Assembly: GCA_946414975.1 (NCBI GenBank) | Contig: CAMKQS010000021.1 | Span: forward strand, 1-19,131 | Direction: 5' to 3' | DNA length: 19,131 bases | Source: an uncultured Caryophanales bacterium | Lineage (GTDB): Bacteria > Bacillota_I > Bacilli_A > RF39 > UBA660 | Part shown: in pieces, positions 1 through 5,296 of the stretch | Layout of the letters: every line of letters begins with the position of its first letter | Numbering within the stretch: position 1 is the stretch's first letter | Translations under genes and position numbers: made by a program | The notes under the pieces: model-generated | The model's input: only the letters and a program-made list of their open reading frames with translations | Databases searched by the model: none | Told to the model about the DNA's origin: nothing

Positions 1-111
1 TGGTTATGTAGTTTAATCATAACTGGAGATATGTTTTTGTTAATCATATTGCCTTTTGTTGGTTTGTTTATATTCTTTTTAATTTTGTTTTATTGGAAAG
101 GTGGAGAGTAA
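1..111 (+). CDS. C-terminal end of a small membrane protein (partial)
   Basis: The frame that begins at base 1 is open for 36 codons and stops with TAA at 109-111, directly abutting the next start codon. The translated end is strongly hydrophobic: it contains a run like MFLLIILPFVGLFIFFLILF followed by YWKGGE, which is one clear transmembrane helix with a short charged tail. The start lies outside the window, so length and family cannot be judged. The TAA/ATG junction and the GGTGGAG inside its last codons, which serves the next gene, suggest it is a real gene in the same operon rather than chance. Small phage membrane proteins of this kind include superinfection-exclusion or holin-like peptides, but nothing here identifies which. 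Confidence 0.45.
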   Translation, partial: WLCSLIITGDMFLLIILPFVGLFIFFLILFYWKGGE

Positions 112-498
112 ATGAAAGTTGGAGAATACGTGAGAACTATTAAAGGCATAGGTAAAATTGAAAAAATTGAAACAGACAAACAAGATACTATTGTTTATTT
201 AGATAGTGGCATAACAATAGATTATATAACAAAAGATTTTACAGAAGAGGAAATAAACAAAATGTATCCATCAAGCTCAAAAATTATCAAATTAATTGAG
301 GGTGGAGATATAATTCATTATCATAATGAATATATAGATTTTATTTCACCAGTAATAATTTATGATGATGGTGAAATAGCATCAAATTTATATGACAGTG
401 ATGGTTATATATTTTTAGATAAAGAAAAAGATGAAAACAATATTAAATCAATAGTAACAAAAGAACAATTTGAAGCATTGGAGTATAAATGTGAATGA
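112..498 (+). CDS. Hypothetical phage protein, 128 aa
   Basis: The ATG at 112 follows GGTGGAG at 101-106 with good spacing and starts immediately after the preceding stop. The product begins MKVGEYVRTIKGIGKI, a start seen in small phage early proteins of unknown function that look like short beta-barrel (SH3- or KOW-like) folds. The rest is acidic, with many D/E and Y residues and no membrane segment, cysteine cluster or recognisable catalytic motif. Its last eight bases overlap the start of the next gene, so the two are probably translationally coupled. Function is unknown. Confidence 0.75.
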   Translation: MKVGEYVRTIKGIGKIEKIETDKQDTIVYLDSGITIDYITKDFTEEEINKMYPSSSKIIKLIEGGDIIHYHNEYIDFISPVIIYDDGEIASNLYDSDGYIFLDKEKDENNIKSIVTKEQFEALEYKCE

Positions 499-724
499 TT
501 TTATAATATATGGCAACGTTAATGGCAAAGGGTGGAAAGTGTTAAATACTACTACTAGCAGGGACAGACTAGAGAATATCTTAAATGTGATATTAGATTC
601 AAAAGAAAACATACAAGTTATAGTAGTATATAATATGATGGATCGTGATATACCATTATTTAGTTTTAATAACAAAGTACAAAAAGAGATAGATATGAAA
701 AAAATTTGTAGGTGGTGTAAATAG
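491..724 (+). CDS. Hypothetical small protein, 77 aa, GTG start
   Basis: The best start is GTG at 491, seven bases after GGAG at 480-483. It gives a product beginning MNDFIIYGNVNGKGWKVLN. An ATG exists in frame at 470, but it lies deeper in the previous gene and has no clear ribosome binding site. The protein is soluble, mixed alpha/beta in character, and ends in KKICRWCK with a CxxC pair (Cys-Arg-Trp-Cys) at the extreme C-terminus, which could be half of a metal site. It overlaps the previous gene by eight bases. No family is recognised. Confidence 0.62.
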   Translation: MNDFIIYGNVNGKGWKVLNTTTSRDRLENILNVILDSKENIQVIVVYNMMDRDIPLFSFNNKVQKEIDMKKICRWCK

Positions 725-875
725 CCTATGAATACTTATCAAAAAAAACACAAAAGTATAAAATTGCAAAAATAAGGGTTCAGCCCTTATAAACACTACA
801 AAAAATGATTTTTTTATGATGCAATATAATATTAAGGTTATCTTGCCGCCTTAAGAGGAGGTTAAAAGAATTATT
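725..875 (+). other. Intergenic spacer before the recombinase, with a 7-bp hairpin and a -10-like box
   Basis: This gap holds no convincing gene. A perfect stem-loop lies at 772-790: ATAAGGG, loop TTCAG, CCCTTAT. It is not followed by a T-run, so it is a weak terminator candidate; it could equally be a protein-binding or attachment-related inverted repeat, given that the recombinase gene follows. TATAAT at 825-830 is a perfect -10 box, but I see no good -35 at 16-18 bp upstream. AAGAGGAGG at 853-861 is a strong Shine-Dalgarno, 14 bases before the first ATG of the recombinase. Confidence 0.4.
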
Positions 876-1718
876 ATGACTAAAAACGAATTAAAAAAAG
901 AATTAGATAATTTTATTGAAACCGAAAGGTTAGATGAAAAATCAAAAAAAACAATTTGCGATTACAAAAACGCAGTTAAAAAGTTAATTGAATTTTTACC
1001 TAATGAGTTTGAACTAAATAAAAGTCTATTAATAAATTTTAAAGAAAATTTAACAAATCAAGGGTATAAAGTCAAATCAAAAAACAAGTATATTGTTATT
1101 GTTAATAAATTTTTAAAATATTTAAAATTAGACAGTTGTACTTTAAAAAAGTTTAAAGAACAACAAAAAGCATCAATTGATGATCCTATATGGGAACAAG
1201 AACACAAAAGAATGTTGAGATGGTCAAAAAAATTAAATATGATGGATATGTATTTAATAATTAAAATATTTGCTCATACAGGAGCAAGAGTTGATGAATT
1301 AAAATATTTTACAGTGGAAGCACTAGAAAACAATTTTATAAAAGGAGCCTACAACAAAGGAAAAGAAAGAACACTTATAATGACTAATGAATTAAAAAAA
1401 GAATTAAAAAAATATTGCAAAGATAAACATATAGAAAAAGGATACATTTTTTCGAGTCCAATAAAGCAAGGGCAAATGATAAATAATAGTACTATATGGA
1501 GAAGATTAAAAAAGATTGCAAAATCTGCAAAGATAAATCCCAATAAAATTCATCCTCATGCATGGCGCCATTTATTTGCCAAAAAATGCAAAGAAAATGG
1601 TGTGGACCTAGATGAATTAAGAGACATTTTGGGACATAATGATATTAAAACGACTGCAATATATACAATGACATCTAATAAAGAAAAGAAAAATAAATTA
1701 GAAAGGATAAGATATTAA
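876..1718 (+). CDS. Tyrosine recombinase / phage integrase, 280 aa
   Basis: Site-specific recombinase of the tyrosine (lambda Int/XerC) family. The N-terminal ~95 residues are a basic SAM-like core-binding domain (DYKNAVKKLIEFL onward). The catalytic domain follows, with Arg138 in AHTGARVDE, a likely beta-hairpin Lys in NKGKER (161-163), His228-x-x-Arg231 in HPHAWRH, His254 in LGHND and the nucleophile Tyr263 in TAIYTM. The full R-K-H-R-H-Y set is present, so the enzyme should be active. At 280 aa it lacks the extra arm-binding N-terminal domain of larger integrases and resembles the short recombinases that sit just upstream of the late module in many Firmicutes phages. The strong Shine-Dalgarno (853-861) is 14 bases from this ATG, longer than optimal; ATT codons at 870 and 873 would be better spaced, but ATG is the conservative choice. 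Its stop overlaps the next start (TAATG). It may integrate the phage or act as a resolvase or inversion enzyme. Confidence 0.93.
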   Translation: MTKNELKKELDNFIETERLDEKSKKTICDYKNAVKKLIEFLPNEFELNKSLLINFKENLTNQGYKVKSKNKYIVIVNKFLKYLKLDSCTLKKFKEQQKASIDDPIWEQEHKRMLRWSKKLNMMDMYLIIKIFAHTGARVDELKYFTVEALENNFIKGAYNKGKERTLIMTNELKKELKKYCKDKHIEKGYIFSSPIKQGQMINNSTIWRRLKKIAKSAKINPNKIHPHAWRHLFAKKCKENGVDLDELRDILGHNDIKTTAIYTMTSNKEKKNKLERIRY

Positions 1719-2059
1719 TGGAATTATGGATTAGAAGCCAAAATAAAGGTGGTTTGATTAGAGTTGAAATATTAGGAAACACTGATGGAATTATTCATTC
1801 ATATTCAGGAGTTAATAAAATAGTATTAGGAAAATATAGTTCTGATAAAAGAGCATTAGAAGTATTAGACGAGATACAAAGCAAAATAAAACAACAATTT
1901 ATTGTAAAACCATCAGTACTTATGACATTGAAAGATATAGACAGAGAGGAAAACAGATTAACTTGGAAATATGATAAAGAATTTATTATGCAAGATAATG
2001 GCTTTGAAATAGTACCAATTAATGATGGAGCAATAGTATATGAAATGCCAGAAAAATAG
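1718..2059 (+). CDS. Hypothetical phage protein beginning MELWIRSQNKGGL, 113 aa
   Basis: The ATG at 1718 shares its A with the recombinase stop codon (TAATG), so the gene is translationally coupled. The start resembles a widespread small protein of Firmicutes phages beginning with variants of M-x-WIRSQD, in which the N-terminal half binds or displays a small beta domain (LGKYSSDKRALEVLDEI is the typical second segment). The C-terminal half (VLMTLKDIDREENRL to the end) has no recognised motif. No catalytic residues or membrane segment are visible. Its function is not established; it lies in an early/transition operon with the regulator gene downstream. Confidence 0.75.
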   Translation: MELWIRSQNKGGLIRVEILGNTDGIIHSYSGVNKIVLGKYSSDKRALEVLDEIQSKIKQQFIVKPSVLMTLKDIDREENRLTWKYDKEFIMQDNGFEIVPINDGAIVYEMPEK

Positions 2060-2276
2060 ATTTAAAGATAAATGCGATATGTGTGGTAATTTTGATTATT
2101 TAAGAGGATATGAAAGAAAATGTTTATGCCAAAGTTGTATTACATTTTCAAAATTAAACATTGAATCAAAAAAAAAGTTAAATCAATTAACTATATTTGA
2201 TATGGAGGAAACAAACATTGATAAAAGAAAAAAGAATAACTATATCAGAAGCTCAAAACAAAATCAAAAAACTTAA
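2040..2276 (+). CDS. Small cysteine-rich protein, probable zinc ribbon, 78 aa
   Basis: The ORF overlaps the preceding gene by 20 bases and begins MKCQKNRFKDKCDMC. Two Cys pairs, Cys12-x2-Cys15 and Cys30-x2-Cys33 (with an extra Cys28), are spaced as in a zinc ribbon or treble-clef-like knuckle, followed by a basic, Lys/Asn-rich tail. This looks like a small DNA- or RNA-binding or adaptor protein. The 3' end runs about 59 bases into the next gene in another frame, which supports coupled translation. No exact family is recognised. A start within the preceding gene without a strong ribosome binding site lowers certainty. Confidence 0.6.
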   Translation: MKCQKNRFKDKCDMCGNFDYLRGYERKCLCQSCITFSKLNIESKKKLNQLTIFDMEETNIDKRKKNNYIRSSKQNQKT

Positions 2277-2661
2277 TCATCAATTAGAATTATATTTAAC
2301 TAAGAAGAAAATTAATTATGCCAAAACTCAACCATCAGCTATTAAATACAAAGAAGTAATCACAAATTCAATTTATAATAACAGTGATCCCTTTACTATG
2401 TTTATGATTAAAGATGAAGAATGTGATACACACATTTATTCAATAAGGGATGAAATAATAGCATTAGAAAAATATATTAACGATGAATTAACAAGGATGA
2501 TTCAAACTGACGATATTGAATTAATTGAATTCTTCAGAACACAACGTGACCAGTATGGCAAAAGAATGTATAAATGGAAAGATATAGATAAAATTTTACA
2601 TCGTGGCGAAGGTTATTCAAAAGTTAAATATTCTAGGTACAAAAAAAAAGATAACGTTTGA
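2218..2661 (+). CDS. Likely late-gene transcription regulator, ArpU/RinA-like, 147 aa, TTG start
   Basis: The TTG at 2218 lies seven bases after GGAGGAA (2204-2210); the ATG at 2197 in the same frame overlaps that site and is less likely. The product starts with a coiled-coil-like segment (ITISEAQNKIKKLNHQLELY), has a middle acidic helical part, and ends in a basic helix-turn-helix-like segment around residues 117-143 (MYKWKDIDKILHRGEGYSKV), followed by a Lys-rich tail. That build and its position, the last gene before the late promoter and terminase region, match the ArpU/RinA/sigma-like regulators of Firmicutes phages that activate virion genes. The family call is inference from layout and the C-terminal pattern, not from a firm motif. 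The likely target, an extended -10 promoter, starts within 20 bases of its stop codon. Confidence 0.55.
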   Translation: MIKEKRITISEAQNKIKKLNHQLELYLTKKKINYAKTQPSAIKYKEVITNSIYNNSDPFTMFMIKDEECDTHIYSIRDEIIALEKYINDELTRMIQTDDIELIEFFRTQRDQYGKRMYKWKDIDKILHRGEGYSKVKYSRYKKKDNV

Positions 2662-2682
2662 TACTTTTTTATATGATATAAT
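2658..2682 (+). promoter_or_regulatory. Candidate late promoter with extended -10 (TGATATAAT)
   Basis: TATAAT at 2677-2682 is a perfect -10, preceded by TGA at 2674-2676 to give the extended -10 element TGnTATAAT. The best -35-like hexamer, TTGATA at 2658-2663, is only 13 bp upstream, too close for a normal sigma-A promoter. The promoter would therefore rely on the extended -10 or on an activator, which fits the regulator gene immediately upstream. Transcription would start near 2689, leaving a leader of about 75 bases that contains the hairpin at 2703-2749. Confidence 0.55.
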
Positions 2683-2702
2683 CTGTATAGTAGAAAAATG
2701 TT

Positions 2703-2749
2703 GTTAAAAAACCAAGAAAGGGGATTTACACCTCTTTTTTGTTTTTAAC
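2703..2749 (+). terminator. Long leader hairpin, terminator- or attenuator-like
   Basis: An inner stem of 11 pairs, CAAGAAAGGGG (2713-2723) with CCTCTTTTTTG (2731-2741), includes two G-U wobbles and a 7-base loop ATTTACA. It extends outward through a bulge into GTTAAAAAA paired with TTTTTAAC, reaching 2703 and 2749. The descending arm is T-rich (six T, G, five T), so it can act as an intrinsic terminator. It lies between the putative late promoter and the ribosome binding site (AGAGAGG at 2754-2760) of the first late gene. It may be a checkpoint for antitermination, a stability element, or a terminator for early readthrough. Confidence 0.55.
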
Positions 2750-2765
2750 AAAAAGAGAGGATATT

Positions 2766-3128
2766 ATGAAAAAAATAATTAAAATAGGTTCAAAAGATTA
2801 CACTATGCAATCCAGCGCATATACTCAATTCAAATATAGAGATATGACTGGTAGAAAACTAATGCAAGATATTAATAAGATAAAGGATTTAAGAGAAAAA
2901 AGCGATGACATATTTGCAGTATTAGATGACTTTCTAGAAATATTATTACAAATAACATATGTAATGATAGTAGAATCTGATGTTAAACAAGTAGGTTCAT
3001 TTGAAGATTTCCTAAAGGGAATAGAAAAATTGTTTGATGATATAAAGTGGGTGGATGAAGTCATTGATTTAGCAGTGACACCCATATCAGGGGGAAATCA
3101 AAGAGTTTCCCAACAGTCCACAAAGTGA
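2766..3128 (+). CDS. Tail assembly chaperone, short form (gpG-like), 120 aa
   Basis: The ATG at 2766 follows AGAGAGG; an in-frame TTG at 2739 lies inside the leader hairpin and is not favoured. The protein begins with a small beta-hairpin-like segment (MKKIIKIGSKDYTMQSSAYT), then YRDMTGRKLMQDINKI and a helical body with ITYVMIVESDVKQVGSFEDFL and WVDEVIDLA. This order matches Gram-positive siphophage tail assembly chaperones, which coat the tape measure protein and recruit major tail protein. The 3' end overlaps an open second frame that supplies the extension typical of the gpGT form. Such genes normally lie between the major tail protein and tape measure; here that place is empty and this gene opens the late operon, about 9 kb upstream. 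The family call is from pattern and is fairly but not fully secure. Confidence 0.68.
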   Translation: MKKIIKIGSKDYTMQSSAYTQFKYRDMTGRKLMQDINKIKDLREKSDDIFAVLDDFLEILLQITYVMIVESDVKQVGSFEDFLKGIEKLFDDIKWVDEVIDLAVTPISGGNQRVSQQSTK

Positions 3129-3306
3129 TGAGCCTATAGATGAATATGAAATAATTGCGCTTGCTAAAAGATTAAATATAACTATAGATGATATGAAAGA
3201 AATGTCGTTTGTTAGTTTATTAAATATACTCCTATCTAGTATAGAAACACCATCCGACGGAACTAGAAAAGCAACTCAAGAAGATATAGATAGAGTATTT
3301 GGGTAG
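3079..3306 (+). CDS. Second-frame extension of the tail assembly chaperone (gpT-like), reached by frameshifting
   Basis: The +1 frame relative to the chaperone is open from 3079 to the TAG at 3304-3306. It has no ATG before 3193 and no ribosome binding site of its own, so it is best read as a fused C-terminal extension. It encodes an acidic linker, then helices with RLNITIDDMKEMSFVSLLNI, the pattern seen in the extension domain of tail chaperones, which contacts the tape measure protein. Shifting at GGG (3090-3092) would give about 109 + 70 residues. It ends three bases before the Shine-Dalgarno-to-start spacer of the glycosyltransferase gene. A homopolymer sequencing error in the G-run could produce a similar picture. 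Confidence 0.58.
   Translation, partial: HPYQGEIKEFPNSPQSDEPIDEYEIIALAKRLNITIDDMKEMSFVSLLNILLSSIETPSDGTRKATQEDIDRVFG
3090..3098 (+). promoter_or_regulatory. Candidate +1 ribosomal frameshift site in a G5 run
   Basis: In the chaperone frame the codons are TCA GGG GGA AAT. A Gly-tRNA on GGG at 3090-3092 can move one base forward and re-pair perfectly on GGG at 3091-3093, entering the frame that stays open to 3303. The same stretch also contains G GGA AAT (3092-3098), a perfect X-XXY-YYZ heptamer for -1 slipping like that of lambda gpG-T, but the -1 frame stops at 3137-3139, after only 14 codons. A later +1 option is TCC-C at 3108-3111. Confidence 0.42.
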
Positions 3307-3315
3307 AGGTGTAAT

Positions 3316-4515
3316 ATGATTTATAGTAATATATTTTATTTTAAAAAAATAAGTAAGATAGGTGGAACTGAACAATTTCTATACGAAATAGCGAAAAAAT
3401 ATAAAGACTGGGATATAACAGTCTTTTTTGATGAGGCAGATACATTTCAATTAAGAAGATTAAAAAAATATGTTAGATGCAAAAAAAGAAAAAAAGGCGA
3501 AAAGATTACTTGTAATCGAGCCTTTTTTAATTTTAATATAGATGCAATAGATGATATAGAATCAACTGAAAATTATTATGCATTTGTATCACATGCCAAC
3601 TATCAAGAAATAGGATATAAACCACCAATAGAACATCCTAAATTAAATCACTTTATAGGTGTTAGTCAATTTGCTACTGATAAGTTAGATGAGTATGGTG
3701 AAAAGTTAGGATTAAATATTAAATCAACAAGATGTTATGACCCATTAACATTAGAACCAAAACAAAAAGTACCAATAATAGTTAGTGCCTGTAGATTAGA
3801 TGATAAAGTTAAAGGTGGTGAAAGAACATTAAAGTTAATTGATGCACTTGATAGATATTGTAATAAACATAATAGACAATATCTATGGTTGATATTTACT
3901 AACAAAACTAATATAAGATTAGATTCACCTAATGCAATATATATGCAACCTAGAGTTGATGTAAGACCATATATAGCCATGGCAGATTGGGTTGCACAGT
4001 TAAGTAATGATATGGAAACATTTTGTTATACAACTAATGAGGCAAATGGCTATGGTGTACCAATTATAACTACACCATTAAGTGTATATAAAGAACTACC
4101 AGTTACTGACAATGAAAGAATAGTATTAGATTGGGATTGTAGTAACGTAGATGAGATAGCAAGACTTATCTTTGAAAAAGAAGTTAAGCCTTTTGAATAT
4201 ATTCCACCAAAAGATGATTGGGATAAGATTCTTGCTAATGTAAAAAGTAATTATGAAGAGGAGAAGAAAATGAAAGTTAAAGTAAGATGTGTAAGAGATT
4301 ATTTTGATTTAGAATTAAACAAATTAATTAAACCCGATGAAAACGATGATAATTATGAACGAGTAATTACTAGAGAAAGAGCAGATGAAATAATTGATAA
4401 GACTCAAGGTGCAATTGAAATAATTGAAACACTGAAAGAAGAAAAAGAAACTGCAGATAAACCTAAAAAGGCAACAATCAAAAAACAACCTAAGAAAGAA
4501 AAAGCAGTGAGATAA
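3316..4515 (+). CDS. GT-B glycosyltransferase (GT4-like) with C-terminal phage domain, 399 aa
   Basis: Sugar transferase, probably using a nucleotide sugar and acting in the cytoplasm on a virion protein, DNA or a host glycan. GGTEQF (16-21) is the GT-B N-terminal glycine motif, GVSQF (115-119) the inter-domain segment, SACRLDDKVKGG (157-168) the start of the donor-binding domain, and Glu234-x7-Glu242 followed by GYGVPIITT the EX7E donor motif of GT4 enzymes. From residue 319 the sequence changes to MKVKVRCVRDYFDLELNKL followed by ERADEIID and a Lys-rich tail, resembling a small stand-alone phage protein. It starts at ATG 3316 after AGAGGTG, directly behind the chaperone extension; its stop abuts the HNH start. 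A glycosyltransferase between tail chaperone and terminase is unusual. A terminator-like hairpin lies inside the gene at 3487-3528. Confidence 0.82.
   Translation: MIYSNIFYFKKISKIGGTEQFLYEIAKKYKDWDITVFFDEADTFQLRRLKKYVRCKKRKKGEKITCNRAFFNFNIDAIDDIESTENYYAFVSHANYQEIGYKPPIEHPKLNHFIGVSQFATDKLDEYGEKLGLNIKSTRCYDPLTLEPKQKVPIIVSACRLDDKVKGGERTLKLIDALDRYCNKHNRQYLWLIFTNKTNIRLDSPNAIYMQPRVDVRPYIAMADWVAQLSNDMETFCYTTNEANGYGVPIITTPLSVYKELPVTDNERIVLDWDCSNVDEIARLIFEKEVKPFEYIPPKDDWDKILANVKSNYEEEKKMKVKVRCVRDYFDLELNKLIKPDENDDNYERVITRERADEIIDKTQGAIEIIETLKEEKETADKPKKATIKKQPKKEKAVR
3491..3528 (+). other. Terminator-like hairpin inside the glycosyltransferase gene
   Basis: AAAAAGGC (3491-3498) pairs with GCCTTTTT (3520-3527), with an inner stem GATTAC/GTAATC (3504-3509 and 3512-3517) and a T-run of six at 3523-3528. 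It looks like an intrinsic terminator on the + strand, and also on the - strand because of the A-run. It lies about 175-210 bases into the coding region, so it could lower expression of the enzyme and downstream genes, or it could be chance in AT-rich coding sequence. Confidence 0.4.
4270..4515 (+). CDS. Possible in-frame internal gene: 81-aa product from the end of the glycosyltransferase
   Basis: ATG at 4270 (Met319 of the glycosyltransferase) is preceded by AAGAGGAG (4256-4263) with six-base spacing, a near-ideal ribosome binding site. It falls exactly where the glycosyltransferase fold ends. The product, starting MKVKVRCVRDYFDLELNKL and containing VITRERADEIID, resembles small phage proteins of the pattern M-K-VKV-x-F-D followed later by R-A-x-E/Q-L, often encoded near head genes. 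It may be made both as a fusion domain and alone. Glu/Lys-rich coding sequence often looks like a ribosome binding site, so this is tentative. Confidence 0.35.
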   Translation: MKVKVRCVRDYFDLELNKLIKPDENDDNYERVITRERADEIIDKTQGAIEIIETLKEEKETADKPKKATIKKQPKKEKAVR

Positions 4516-4857
4516 ATGAGTTATGGAATAAGAAAAGATTTCTATAATTCTAAAGCATGGAAAATAGTAAGAAAAAATGTTTGGATAAAACAAAACTTAT
4601 TATGTAATAGATGTCATAAGCCAGTTTATGTCGATGGATTAAGTGAGTGGATTCCGAAAGATAAAAGGCGCATAGGAATAGTACATCATAAAGAATACCT
4701 AGATAATATTAACGTATATAATGATAATATTACACTTAATGAAAACAACCTTGAAGGATTATGCAAAGAGTGTCATGAGTTAGAACATCATCAAGATCAA
4801 GTTACAAGAAAAGATTATATGTTTGATTCTTCTGGAAACCTAATAAAAAGGGCTTGA
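4516..4857 (+). CDS. HNH homing-type endonuclease next to terminase, 113 aa
   Basis: A phage HNH nuclease. A zinc-binding set is made by Cys30-x2-Cys33 and Cys83-x2-Cys86; the beta-beta-alpha metal catalytic fold contains His57-His58 (IVHHKEYL), Asn77/78 (ENNLEGLC) and His87. The initial segment DFYNSKAWKIVRKNV is the usual N-terminal helix of this family. In HK97-like phages with this arrangement, the HNH protein works with the terminase and portal to cut at cos during packaging. Its start abuts the glycosyltransferase stop (TAA-ATG), and its end runs into the first copy of a C-rich repeat that may be part of the cos region. Size and residues are complete, so it should be active. Confidence 0.9.
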   Translation: MSYGIRKDFYNSKAWKIVRKNVWIKQNLLCNRCHKPVYVDGLSEWIPKDKRRIGIVHHKEYLDNINVYNDNITLNENNLEGLCKECHELEHHQDQVTRKDYMFDSSGNLIKRA

Positions 4858-4948
4858 TATCCCCCCTATAAAGGGAAAATCAAGTCTCAACGAGAAACCG
4901 AGGGCAGAGCCTTCAAAAAATGTGCAAATTCGTGCATATCCCCCCTAT
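4857..4948 (+). repeat. Putative cos/packaging region with a perfect 13-bp C-rich direct repeat
   Basis: ATATCCCCCCTAT occurs at 4857-4869 and again at 4936-4948, start-to-start distance 79 bp. The interval also contains CCCTATAAAGGG (4864-4875), a G/C-richer stretch (CGAGAAACCGAGGGCAGAGC at 4891-4910) and an imperfect inverted repeat ATGTGCA/TGCATAT (4920-4926 and 4933-4939). Runs of six C stand out in such AT-rich DNA. In HNH-containing HK97-type phages the cohesive-end site commonly lies between the HNH and small terminase genes, which is exactly here. The role is inferred from position and repeats; the nick sites are not identifiable. Confidence 0.5.
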
Positions 4949-4969
4949 TTTGTCAAAAGAGGTGAAAAA

Positions 4970-5296
4970 ATGGAAAAAATCAAAGCAATTAACTTTAAAA
5001 GTTTAAAAAAACTTTTTAATGAAATGAATAATGAAAAAGGAATGTTAGGATTAGCATTAATTAAAGAATTAGAATTTATGAAAAAAACTTTAGCAAAGTT
5101 AAAAAAAGAACTTTCTGATAAAGGTGTAGTGACAGAAATGTCACAAGGGAAATATAGTATTGAGAGAGCAAATCCAGCGCTGACTCAATATAATTCAATG
5201 ATTAAAAATTATCAATCCACTGTTAAACAAATATATGATTTGTTACCAAAAGAATCTATAGATAATTTTGATGATTTTGACAATGATGAACTATGA
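4970..5296 (+). CDS. terS: Terminase small subunit (P27-like), 108 aa
   Basis: DNA-recognition subunit of the packaging motor. Start chosen at ATG 4970, five bases after AAGAGGTG (4957-4964); the in-frame GTG at 4922 would translate through the C-rich repeat (YPPYF) and lacks a ribosome binding site. The product is mostly helical, with LGLALIKELEFMKKTLAKLKKEL as a coiled-coil-like oligomerisation helix, ERANPALTQYNSMIKNY, a segment typical of P27-family small terminases, and an acidic tail (DNFDDFDNDEL). The stop overlaps the large terminase start (ATGA), so expression is coupled. The call relies on the ANPA..YN-like motif plus position immediately before the large subunit. Confidence 0.86.
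   Translation: MEKIKAINFKSLKKLFNEMNNEKGMLGLALIKELEFMKKTLAKLKKELSDKGVVTEMSQGKYSIERANPALTQYNSMIKNYQSTVKQIYDLLPKESIDNFDDFDNDEL

Noticed and set aside
448..675. Minus-strand hydrophobic ORF opposite the 491-724 gene
   Set aside because: It is a reverse-strand shadow of AT-rich coding sequence with no ribosome binding site; all real genes point the other way.
772..790. tRNA-derived attachment site at the GGGTTCAGCCC motif before the recombinase
   Set aside because: It superficially resembles a T-arm, but the loop is five bases instead of seven and no other tRNA part is present.
2739..2765. TTG start of the tail chaperone at 2739
   Set aside because: It lies inside the leader hairpin and lacks a ribosome binding site; ATG 2766 is preceded by AGAGAGG.
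3092..3139. Lambda-like -1 frameshift at G GGA AAT in the chaperone gene
   Set aside because: The heptamer is perfect, but the -1 frame closes at 3137-3139 and does not lead to the long extension, which is in the +1 frame.
4922..4969. Longer small terminase from GTG 4922
   Set aside because: The extension translates through the C-rich repeat and has no ribosome binding site; ATG 4970 has a good one.
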